NCBI RefSeq assembly: GCF_900100795.1
Contig: NZ_FNCO01000007.1
Coordinates: 248,001-312,000 of the forward strand
DNA length: 64,000 nucleotides
From: Pseudomonas abietaniphila
Lineage (GTDB): Bacteria; Pseudomonadota; Gammaproteobacteria; Pseudomonadales; Pseudomonadaceae
Direction: 5' to 3'
In this document: piece after piece, positions 35,363 to 42,748 of the stretch
How positions within the stretch are numbered: position 1 is the stretch's first letter
How the letters are laid out: the number at the start of each line of letters is the position of its first letter
Translations under genes and position numbers: made by a program
The notes under the pieces: model-generated
The model's input: only the letters and a program-made list of their open reading frames with translations
What the model was told of the DNA's origin: nothing
Databases searched by the model: none

Positions 35363-35370
35363 TTGTTATT
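35363..35370 (-). promoter_or_regulatory. Hfq/Crc-type catabolite repression motif before dgoK
   Basis: The minus-strand message reads AATAACAA, matching the AAnAANAA motif bound by Hfq with Crc in Pseudomonas, immediately before the CAGGTG ribosome site and 13 bases from the ATG. Confidence 0.55.
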
Positions 35371-35390
35371 AATGAGTGAATGCGGGACGA

Positions 35391-35420
35391 ACTATAAACC
35401 CGGAAAGCGAAACATCTCAA
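35391..35420 (-). promoter_or_regulatory. Probable dgo operon promoter
   Basis: On the minus strand TTGAGA (35420-35415), an 18-base spacer and TATAGT (35396-35391). The palindromes at 35410-35454 overlap its -35 region. Confidence 0.55.
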
Positions 35421-35454
35421 TATGTAACTGTCAATCCCATATTGTGGGATGTTT
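35410..35454. promoter_or_regulatory. Nested palindromes, candidate operator of the dgo operon
   Basis: AAACATC (35410) pairs with GATGTTT (35448), CAATATG (35418) pairs with CATATTG (35438), and ATCCCA-N5-TGGGAT spans 35434-35450. The cluster overlaps the promoter -35 and is the best candidate binding site for the operon's IclR-type regulator. Confidence 0.55.
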
Positions 35455-35718
35455 ACATTTTGCCACGCCTATATCCCTCGCCCCCTCCCGCTGCATCTGG
35501 CAGGCCATCTGGGCACTCAGGCATACTCCGCTCTGCCCGGATCCCCGGACCGCTGCACTCACCCTCTTTGCCTCACCGCCCATTCAGCCCACCGTGCCGA
35601 AGGTGGTAACCATCCCTCGCGTTTTTTTCACACGCTGTTCCCTACACTCAGGCGACATCAGACGCCGATAGCCACCTGCCATCCACGGTCTACACTCATC
35701 TGCAAAAGGACCCGTAAG

Positions 35719-36882
35719 ATGAAGCGATTTCTCGTGCTCGACAGCTTCCGAGGCCTGTGTGCCGTCGCGCTGATCGTTCATCACTCGCACATTGAACGTA
35801 GCGTCACGGAACTGACGTTTTTCAGAAACGCCAGCCAGTTCGTGGGCTTCTTCTTCGCCTTGAGCGGCTTTCTGATTTACCGCCGCTACATCGGCAACCT
35901 CACCACGCCCCGCCAGTTGGGCGAATTCATGATCACGCGAACCTGTCGCGTAATGCCGCTGCACATTGCCGTGCTGCTGTTCTTCATCGGGTTCGAATGT
36001 CTGAAACTGGTGATGGAGCGCTATGGCCTTTCCCTGAATTACCCGGCGTTCAGCGGCGACCGCGCACCAAGCGAGATCCTGCCTAATCTGCTGCTGATCC
36101 AGGCATGGTGGCCGACGTTCAATGCGCTGTCTTTCAACTACCCCTCCTGGTTCATCAGTGTCGAATTCTATCTGTGGGTGATCTTCGCACTGATCTTGTT
36201 CTCCCTGCCGGGCCTGGCGCGAAAGCTGTTTTCGCTGCTCTGTGTGATTGCGTTCATCGCGCTATACAAGGATTTCAACCTGATTCCGCGCAACGTGCTG
36301 TGGGGGACTTCGTGTTTCTTTGCCGGGGCGATTACTTACCGGCTGTACGTGAGACTGCACGACTCGGTGCCGGGCCCGGCCTTCGCCACCGTGCTGGAAG
36401 TGGGTGTGCTGGCAGCGATTTACTGGCTCATGACGGAGGGCGAGCAACCCCTGACCGTCGAGCTTGGGTTGCTGTTCTGCGTGGCGGTGCTGATTTTTTC
36501 CTATGAAGCCGGACTGGTGTCTCGGCTCTTGAGCCTGCGGTTGTTTCCCGCGCTGGGCAGGTTGTGGCTGTCGATCTATCTGACCCACGCGGCGGTGATT
36601 TTCGTGCTGGCGACCGCGATCACCATTGCGGCCAAGTTCAGCGGGCTTTCACTGCTGGTCGACCGCCCGGGCGAAACGAGCGGCACGATGGTGCGTTACC
36701 TCAGCACCGGGACTGCGCTGAACGATAACTTGCTGATGCTCTTTGTGGTCATTGCCGTGGTGGTGGTGTCGATGTTGACCCATTGCTATATCGAGGCGCC
36801 GGGCATCCGGTTTGGGAAGCACTGGAAGCGCGGAACGTTGTTTCGTCGGCGTAAGGATGATCCACCGCCGGAGCAGGTTTGA
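35719..36882 (+). CDS. Membrane acyltransferase family 3 (OafA-like)
   Basis: 387 residues. The ATG at 35719 is chosen because AAGGA lies eight bases before it; the longer frame (from 35449) has low-complexity Pro-rich codons and no ribosome site. The N-terminus FLVLDSFRGLCAVALIVHHS has the catalytic His region of the family (R-G-x(10)-H-H). About ten membrane segments follow, with GFFFALSGFLIYRRY and SYPSWFISVEFYLW-like text (NYPSWFISVEFYLWV). Such enzymes transfer acetyl or other acyl groups to envelope sugars, e.g. O-antigen; the acceptor here is unknown. No glycan genes are adjacent. Confidence 0.88.
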   Translation: MKRFLVLDSFRGLCAVALIVHHSHIERSVTELTFFRNASQFVGFFFALSGFLIYRRYIGNLTTPRQLGEFMITRTCRVMPLHIAVLLFFIGFECLKLVMERYGLSLNYPAFSGDRAPSEILPNLLLIQAWWPTFNALSFNYPSWFISVEFYLWVIFALILFSLPGLARKLFSLLCVIAFIALYKDFNLIPRNVLWGTSCFFAGAITYRLYVRLHDSVPGPAFATVLEVGVLAAIYWLMTEGEQPLTVELGLLFCVAVLIFSYEAGLVSRLLSLRLFPALGRLWLSIYLTHAAVIFVLATAITIAAKFSGLSLLVDRPGETSGTMVRYLSTGTALNDNLLMLFVVIAVVVVSMLTHCYIEAPGIRFGKHWKRGTLFRRRKDDPPPEQV

Positions 36883-36990
36883 AGGGGGTTACAAGCTTTT
36901 GGGCGTTGCTCTGCGTGTGAATCCGTACGATCGGTGGTGACGCAGATATTCTGTTTCGGCCTAACGGCCTTTCTGTTTCGCCTTCGGCGA

Positions 36991-37045
36991 GTTACTTGAT
37001 AACCCCAAGTAACCAAGGGTTGAACTGACCCCCAAAAGTTGGACA
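36991..37045. repeat. Dispersed-repeat fragment and IS3-end-like sequence upstream of the asd terminator
   Basis: GTTACTTG-N7-CAAGTAAC (36991-37013) flanked by CGCCTTCGGCGA is part of a repeat common in Pseudomonas intergenic DNA. Next to it TGACCCCCAAAAGTTGGACA (37026-37045) resembles the terminal repeat of IS3-group insertion sequences. No transposase is present, so this is a remnant at most. Confidence 0.45.
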
Positions 37046-37072
37046 CCTAGGCCGCCCCCAAATCAACCCCAT

Positions 37073-37103
37073 AAAAAAACCGCCCCTGACAGGCGGTTTT
37101 TTT
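37073..37103 (-). terminator. asd terminator
   Basis: 12-bp stem AAAAAAACCGCC / GGCGGTTTTTTT with a 7-nt loop, 22 bases beyond the asd stop; symmetric, so active both ways. Confidence 0.9.
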
Positions 37104-37124
37104 ATTTGAAACACAAAAAGCGAA

Positions 37125-38237
37125 TCAACGCTCCAGCAGAATCCGCAACATACGACGCAACGGCTCAGCGGCACCCCACAACAACTGGTCACCCACCGTA
37201 AACGCGCCCAGGTACTGCGAACCCATGTTCAGCTTGCGCAGACGGCCTACCGGAATGTTCAACGTGCCGGTCACCGACGTCGGGCTCAGTTCCTGGATGC
37301 TCGCCTCACGGTTGTTCGGCACCAGCTTCACCCACGGGTTGTGCTGGCTGATCATGCCTTCGATGTCCGCGATCGGCACATCCTTGTTCAGCTTGATGGT
37401 CAGCGCCTGGCTGTGGCAACGCATGGCGCCGATGCGCACGCAGATACCGTCGACCGGAATCGGGCTTTTGAAGCGGCCCAGGATCTTGTTGGTCTCCGCC
37501 TGGCCTTTCCACTCTTCGCGGCTCTGACCGTTCGGCAGTTCCTTGTCGATCCAGGGGATCAGGCTGCCCGCCAGTGGTACACCGAAGTTCTCGGTCGGGA
37601 AGCTGTCGCCGCGCATGGCTTCGGCCACTTTGCGGTCGATGTCCAGAATCGCGCTGGCAGGGTTCGCCAGTTCGTCCGCCACCGACGCATTGATCGCGCC
37701 CATTTGCTTGATCAGCTCACGCATGTTCTGCGCGCCGGCACCAGAGGCCGCCTGATACGTCATGACGTTCATCCATTCGACCAGACCGGCTTCGAACAGG
37801 CCGCCCAGCCCCATCAGCATCAGGCTGACGGTACAGTTGCCGCCGATGTAATTCTTGGTGCCGGCATCCAGCTGCTGGTCGATGACCTTGCGGTTGACCG
37901 GGTCAAGGATGATCACCGCGTCGTCCTGCATGCGCAGGGCCGAGGCCGCGTCGATCCAGTAACCCTGCCAGCCGGCTTCGCGCAGCTTCGGGAACACCTC
38001 GTTGGTGTAGTCGCCGCCCTGGCAGGTCAGTACCACGTCCAGAGTCTTGAGCTCGTCAATGCTGTAGGCATCCTTCAACGGCGCAATGTCCTTGCCCACC
38101 GACGGACCTTGTCCGCCGACGTTGGAGGTGGTGAAAAAAACCGGCTCAATGAGATCGAAATCCTGCTCTTCCAGCATGCGCTGCATGAGCACGGAACCAA
38201 CCATACCGCGCCAACCGACCAGACCTACACGTTTCAT
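37125..38237 (-). CDS. asd: Aspartate-semialdehyde dehydrogenase
   Basis: Reduces aspartyl phosphate to aspartate semialdehyde for Lys, Thr, Met and diaminopimelate synthesis. 370 residues. NADP-binding N-terminus MKRVGLVGWRGMVGSVLMQR; catalytic Cys135 in NYIGGNCTVSLMLMGLGGL; the His region IGAMRCHSQALTIKLNKDVP follows. Last gene of the leu-asd block, 80 bases after leuB. Confidence 0.97.
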   Translation of the reverse strand: MKRVGLVGWRGMVGSVLMQRMLEEQDFDLIEPVFFTTSNVGGQGPSVGKDIAPLKDAYSIDELKTLDVVLTCQGGDYTNEVFPKLREAGWQGYWIDAASALRMQDDAVIILDPVNRKVIDQQLDAGTKNYIGGNCTVSLMLMGLGGLFEAGLVEWMNVMTYQAASGAGAQNMRELIKQMGAINASVADELANPASAILDIDRKVAEAMRGDSFPTENFGVPLAGSLIPWIDKELPNGQSREEWKGQAETNKILGRFKSPIPVDGICVRIGAMRCHSQALTIKLNKDVPIADIEGMISQHNPWVKLVPNNREASIQELSPTSVTGTLNIPVGRLRKLNMGSQYLGAFTVGDQLLWGAAEPLRRMLRILLER

Positions 38238-38319
38238 CGCAACTACACCTTAATTAAAAGTGGGGCCCCTTCTCGCAGAGAGCCTTTGGACTCGATCTTG
38301 CGGCAGTGGGCCCGAGATA

Positions 38320-39402
38320 TTACAGATTGCGCAGCGCGGCGACTACGGCGTCGCCCATTTCCTGCGTACCGACTTTGGCATTACCTTCGGACCAGATATC
38401 ACCGGTACGCAGGCCCTGGTCCAGCACCAGGCTGACGGCCTTCTCAATCGCATCGGCTGCGGTGTGCTGATTGAAGCTGTAACGCAGCATCATCGACACC
38501 GACAGGATGGTCGCCAACGGGTTGGCCACGCCTTTGCCCGCGATGTCCGGTGCCGAACCGTGGCAAGGCTCGTACATGCCCTTGTTCTGGGAGTCCAGCG
38601 ACGCCGATGGCAGCATGCCGATGGAACCAGTAAGCATCGAGGCTTCGTCGGACAGGATGTCGCCGAACATGTTGTCGGTGACCATCACGTCGAACTGCTT
38701 CGGCGCGCGGACCAGTTGCATGGCGGCGTTGTCCACGTACATGTGGCTCAACTCGACATCCGGATAGTCCTGGGCCACTTGCTCAACCACTTCACGCCAC
38801 AGCTGGCTGGACGCCAGAACGTTGGCCTTGTCGACCGAGCAGAGTTTCTTGCCGCGTACACGGGCCATGTCGAAACCGACGCGAGCGATGCGGCGGATCT
38901 CGCTCTCGCTGTACGGCAAGGTATCGTAAGACTGCCGCTCGCCGTTTTCCAGCTCGCGGGTGCCACGTGGCGCGCCGAAGTAGATACCGCCGGTCAGCTC
39001 GCGAACGATAAGGATGTCCAGGCCCGAAACGATTTCCGGCTTGAGGCTCGAAGCGTCAGCCAGTTGCGGATACAGGATGGCCGGACGCAGATTGGCGAAC
39101 AGGCCCAGTTGCGAGCGGATTTTCAGCAGGCCGCGCTCAGGACGAATGTCACGCTCGATGGCGTCCCACTTCGGGCCACCCACGGCGCCCAGCAGGACGG
39201 CGTCGGCCGCACGGGCACGGTCAAGCGTCTCGTCGGCCAGCGGCACGCCATGCTTGTCGATGGCTGCGCCGCCGATGACGTCGTGGCTCAGTTCAAAGCC
39301 CAGCTGATACTTCTCGTTCGCCAGTTCCAGCACCTTGACCGCTTCGGCCATGATTTCCGGACCAATACCATCACCTGGAAGAATCAGAATCTGCTTGCTC
39401 AT
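38320..39402 (-). CDS. leuB: 3-isopropylmalate dehydrogenase
   Basis: Third step of leucine synthesis: oxidative decarboxylation of 3-isopropylmalate with NAD+. 360 residues. It starts MSKQILILPGDGIGPEIMAE; LLGAVGGPKWD, RELTGGIYFG, DKANVLASSQLWREVV and VTDNMFGDILSDEASMLTGS cover the substrate, Mg and NAD sites. It lies 173 bases after leuD, with a REP element in the gap. Confidence 0.97.
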   Translation of the reverse strand: MSKQILILPGDGIGPEIMAEAVKVLELANEKYQLGFELSHDVIGGAAIDKHGVPLADETLDRARAADAVLLGAVGGPKWDAIERDIRPERGLLKIRSQLGLFANLRPAILYPQLADASSLKPEIVSGLDILIVRELTGGIYFGAPRGTRELENGERQSYDTLPYSESEIRRIARVGFDMARVRGKKLCSVDKANVLASSQLWREVVEQVAQDYPDVELSHMYVDNAAMQLVRAPKQFDVMVTDNMFGDILSDEASMLTGSIGMLPSASLDSQNKGMYEPCHGSAPDIAGKGVANPLATILSVSMMLRYSFNQHTAADAIEKAVSLVLDQGLRTGDIWSEGNAKVGTQEMGDAVVAALRNL

Positions 39403-39472
39403 ACCATCCTCGTTTCAATAAGTGCATCGGCGCTTCAGGAGCGCCGATTGGAAAAGCGGGTGTGTCCTGAAG

Positions 39473-39562
39473 GGTAGGAGCCGGCTTGCTGGCGAATGCG
39501 TCAAGTCAGGCGACACCCTAGGTGTCTGATTAATCGCCTTCGCCAGCAAGCCGGCTCCTACC
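39473..39562. repeat. REP inverted pair between leuD and leuB
   Basis: GGTAGGAGCCGGCTTGCTGG (continuing CGAA) faces TTCGCCAGCAAGCCGGCTCC (continuing TACC), 24-bp arms. Nearly identical to the element inside the dgo operon. Confidence 0.88.
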
Positions 39563-39575
39563 GTTCGTGTATCAA

Positions 39576-40220
39576 TCAGGCATCCCGAAAGAGCCAGGGC
39601 TGCGAGGCGCGGTGTTTGGCTTCAAACGTCGCGATCGCATCACCATCCACCAGGGTCAGGCCGATGTCGTCCAGGCCGTTGAGCAGGCAGTGCTTGCGGA
39701 AGGCGTCGATTTCAAAGGTGTGTACCTTGCCATCTTCGCGGGTCACGGTCTGCGTTTGCAGGTCCACTTTCAACTGGTAACCGGGATTGGCTTCGACCAC
39801 CTTGAACAGCTCGTCCACTTCAGCTTCGCTCAGGATGATCGGCAAGAGGCCGTTCTTGAAGCTGTTGTTGAAGAAGATGTCGGCGTAGCTCGGCGCGATG
39901 ATGCTGCGAAAACCGTACTCTTCCAGCGCCCATGGCGCGTGCTCGCGGCTCGAGCCACAGCCGAAGTTTTCGCGCGCCAGCAGCACGCTGGCACCTTGGT
40001 AACGTTCGTGGTTAAGCACGAAGTCAGGGTTCACCGGGCGCTTGGAGTTGTCCTGATACGGCTGACCCACGTCCAGATAACGCCACTCATCGAACAGGTT
40101 CGGACCAAACCCGGTGCGACGAATCGACTTCAGGAACTGCTTGGGAATGATCTGATCGGTGTCGACGTTGGCACGGTCCAGCGGAGCGACCAAACCGGTG
40201 TGTTGAGTAAAAGGCTTCAT
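39576..40220 (-). CDS. leuD: 3-isopropylmalate dehydratase small subunit
   Basis: Swivel domain of isopropylmalate isomerase. 214 residues from MKPFTQHTGLVAPLDRANVD, with TDQIIPKQFLKSIRRTGFG and LLARENFGCGSSREHAPWAL, the active-site Ser/Arg loop of the family. It starts 10 bases after leuC. Confidence 0.97.
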   Translation of the reverse strand: MKPFTQHTGLVAPLDRANVDTDQIIPKQFLKSIRRTGFGPNLFDEWRYLDVGQPYQDNSKRPVNPDFVLNHERYQGASVLLARENFGCGSSREHAPWALEEYGFRSIIAPSYADIFFNNSFKNGLLPIILSEAEVDELFKVVEANPGYQLKVDLQTQTVTREDGKVHTFEIDAFRKHCLLNGLDDIGLTLVDGDAIATFEAKHRASQPWLFRDA

Positions 40221-40230
40221 GCTGGGCTCC

Positions 40231-41655
40231 TTATTGCTGGCTCATGGTGCGGACATCGACGAAACGGCCGTTGACCGCTGCCGCCGCCGCCATCGCCGGA
40301 CTGACCAGGTGAGTACGACCACCGGCGCCCTGACGGCCTTCGAAGTTACGGTTGGAGGTGGATGCGCAATGCTCGCCACTTTCCAGTCGGTCCGGGTTCA
40401 TCGCCAGACACATCGAGCAGCCTGGCTCACGCCATTCGAAACCGGCTTCGAGGAAGATCTTGTCCAGGCCTTCTTTTTCTGCCTGCTCTTTCACCAGACC
40501 CGAGCCCGGCACAACGATCGCCTGCTTGATGGTCGAGGCCACTTTGCGGCCTTTGGCGATGTCGGCGGCGGCACGCAAGTCTTCGATCCGCGAGTTGGTG
40601 CACGAACCGATGAACACGCGATCCAGCTGAATGTCGGTAATCGCCTGATTGGCTTTGAGGCCCATGTACTTCAACGCGCGCTCAATGGAGCCACGTTTGA
40701 CCAGATCGGCTTCCTGCGCAGGATCCGGAACATTCTGATCCACCGCGAGGACCATTTCCGGCGACGTGCCCCAGCTCACCTGCGGCTTGATCTGGGTGGC
40801 GTCCAGCTCGACCACGGTATCGAACACGGCGTCGTCGTCCGACACAAGCGTTTTCCAGGCTTCGACAGCCATGTCCCACTGCTCGCCTTTTGGCGAGAAA
40901 GGACGGCCCTTGACGTAGGCAATGGTTTTTTCGTCCGTGGCCACCAGACCGACGCGCGCGCCCGCCTCGATGGACATGTTGCAGATGGTCATGCGGCCTT
41001 CAACGGACAGGTCGCGAATCGCGCTGCCTGCGAACTCGATGGCGTGGCCGTTACCGCCGGCCGTGCCGATCTTGCCGATAATCGCCAGCACGATGTCCTT
41101 GGCGGTGACGCCGAACGGCAGCTTGCCTTCGACCTTCACCTGCATGTTTTTCATTTTCTTGGCGACCAGGCACTGAGTGGCGAGCACGTGCTCGACCTCG
41201 GATGTGCCGATACCGTGAGCCAGAGCGCCGAAGGCGCCATGGGTCGAGGTATGAGAGTCGCCGCAGACCACGGTCATGCCCGGCAAGGTTGCGCCCTGCT
41301 CCGGGCCGATGACGTGAACGATGCCCTGACGCACGTCGTTCATCTTGAATTCGGTGATGCCGTATTCGTCGCAGTTGTCGTCGAGCGTCTTGACCTGCAG
41401 ACGCGACACCTGATCGACGATGGCGTCGACGCCGTCCTTGCGGTCCGGGGTGGTCGGCACGTTGTGGTCAACGGTGGCGACGTTGGCGTCGATGCGCCAT
41501 GGTTTGCGGCCAGCCAGGCGCAAGCCCTCGAACGCCTGTGGCGAGGTCACTTCGTGAATGATGTGACGATCGATATAAAGCAGCGCCGAACCATCGTCGC
41601 GCTGTTTGACCAAGTGCGAATCCCAGAGCTTGTCGTAGAGCGTTTTGCCGGCCAT
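40231..41655 (-). CDS. leuC: 3-isopropylmalate dehydratase large subunit
   Basis: Aconitase-family enzyme that isomerises 2- to 3-isopropylmalate. 474 residues. The [4Fe-4S] ligands are in FIGSCTNSR and EPGCSMCLAMN; GDSHTSTHGAFGALAHGIGT holds the His/Asp substrate region. A LysR gene diverges 158 bases away. Confidence 0.97.
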   Translation of the reverse strand: MAGKTLYDKLWDSHLVKQRDDGSALLYIDRHIIHEVTSPQAFEGLRLAGRKPWRIDANVATVDHNVPTTPDRKDGVDAIVDQVSRLQVKTLDDNCDEYGITEFKMNDVRQGIVHVIGPEQGATLPGMTVVCGDSHTSTHGAFGALAHGIGTSEVEHVLATQCLVAKKMKNMQVKVEGKLPFGVTAKDIVLAIIGKIGTAGGNGHAIEFAGSAIRDLSVEGRMTICNMSIEAGARVGLVATDEKTIAYVKGRPFSPKGEQWDMAVEAWKTLVSDDDAVFDTVVELDATQIKPQVSWGTSPEMVLAVDQNVPDPAQEADLVKRGSIERALKYMGLKANQAITDIQLDRVFIGSCTNSRIEDLRAAADIAKGRKVASTIKQAIVVPGSGLVKEQAEKEGLDKIFLEAGFEWREPGCSMCLAMNPDRLESGEHCASTSNRNFEGRQGAGGRTHLVSPAMAAAAAVNGRFVDVRTMSQQ

Positions 41656-41751
41656 CAGACGGTTTCCTCATCAGCTTGTTTCTATGCCTTGGGTCATCGT
41701 CATCACGGTGACGATTCAAAGACCCCTTGGCTTGTGGGGGAGATGCTATGG

Positions 41752-41780
41752 AATATGCTTAAATAACTCAAATTCATATT
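41752..41780. promoter_or_regulatory. Dyad in the leuC/LysR intergenic region
   Basis: AATATG-N17-CATATT, centred about 48 bases before the LysR start in an A/T-rich tract. LysR proteins bind T-N11-A dyads of variable length near their own promoters; this is a candidate only. Confidence 0.35.
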
Positions 41781-41813
41781 TTTCATGCTTTGGATAACCA
41801 ACAGGAATTCGAG

Positions 41814-42692
41814 ATGGATCTGGCGAACCTCAATGCCTTTATTGCCATTGCCGAGACCGGCAGTTTTTCGGGCGCCGGTGAACGCCTGCACCTGACTCAG
41901 CCCGCCATCAGCAAGCGCATCGCCGGCCTTGAACAACAACTCAATGTACGCCTGTTCGACCGCCTCGGTCGGGAAGTCAGCCTGACGGAAGCCGGCCGCG
42001 CGCTTTTGCCCCGGGCCTACCAGATCCTCAACGTACTGGATGACACGCGACGCGCGCTGACCAATCTGACCGGTGAGGTAACCGGCCGCTTGAGTCTGGC
42101 GACCAGCCACCACATCGGCCTGCACCGCCTGCCACCGGTATTAAGAGCGTTCACCCGCGCTTATCCCGACGTCGCGCTGGACATCGAGTTTCTGGATTCC
42201 GAGGTCGCGTATGAGGAAATCCTGCACGGCCGTGCGGAGCTGGCAGTGATCACCCTGGCACCGGAGCCGCACTCGCTGGTGAAGGCCGTGAGGGTCTGGG
42301 ATGACCCTTTGGACTTCGTGGCGGCCCCCGAACACCCGCTGGCCACGACGCCCAACGTCAGCTTGGCCGACATTGCCCGCTACCCTGCCGTGTTTCCGGG
42401 CGGCAATACCTTCACCCATCACATCGTCAGTGGCTTGTGCGAAGCCGAGGGACTGAAGCCCAACATCGCCATGAGCACCAACTACATGGAGACGATCAAG
42501 ATGATGGTGTCCATCGGGCTGGCCTGGAGTGTGCTCCCCAGGACCATGCTTGACGAACAGGTCGCCAGCATTCCATTGCCGGGCATACAGCTGCGGCGCC
42601 AGCTAGGCTACATTGTTCACACGGAACGCACGCTGTCGAACGCCGCCAAGGCCTTCATGGCGCTGCTCGATGCCCAGGCGACCGTCGCCTGA
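41814..42692 (+). CDS. LysR-family regulator divergent from leuC
   Basis: 292 residues. The ATG at 41814 (MDLANLNAFIAIAETGSFSG) fits the LysR N-terminus and follows AGGA by eight bases; an earlier ATG at 41790 is rejected. Winged helix FSGAGERLHLTQPAISKRIA; the effector domain from about residue 90 (GRLSLATSHHIGLHRLPPVL) follows. Its position suggests control of leuCD and perhaps leuB, but no ligand can be read. Convergence with nothing: a GGDEF/EAL gene follows in the same direction. Confidence 0.9.
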   Translation: MDLANLNAFIAIAETGSFSGAGERLHLTQPAISKRIAGLEQQLNVRLFDRLGREVSLTEAGRALLPRAYQILNVLDDTRRALTNLTGEVTGRLSLATSHHIGLHRLPPVLRAFTRAYPDVALDIEFLDSEVAYEEILHGRAELAVITLAPEPHSLVKAVRVWDDPLDFVAAPEHPLATTPNVSLADIARYPAVFPGGNTFTHHIVSGLCEAEGLKPNIAMSTNYMETIKMMVSIGLAWSVLPRTMLDEQVASIPLPGIQLRRQLGYIVHTERTLSNAAKAFMALLDAQATVA

Positions 42693-42748
42693 GCGGTGCT
42701 GCCTACTGATCGACATACTGGCTTGACTCCCTGAAGGCTCGTGATCGC

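Larger units (their letters stand above)
35351..35718. other. Divergent dgoK / acyltransferase regulatory region
   Basis: 368 bases with no supported gene. The left 100 bases hold the dgo promoter, nested palindromes and an Hfq/Crc-like site, described separately. The rest is C-rich with no evident repeat; AAGGA at 35706 is the ribosome site of the acyltransferase. Confidence 0.65.
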
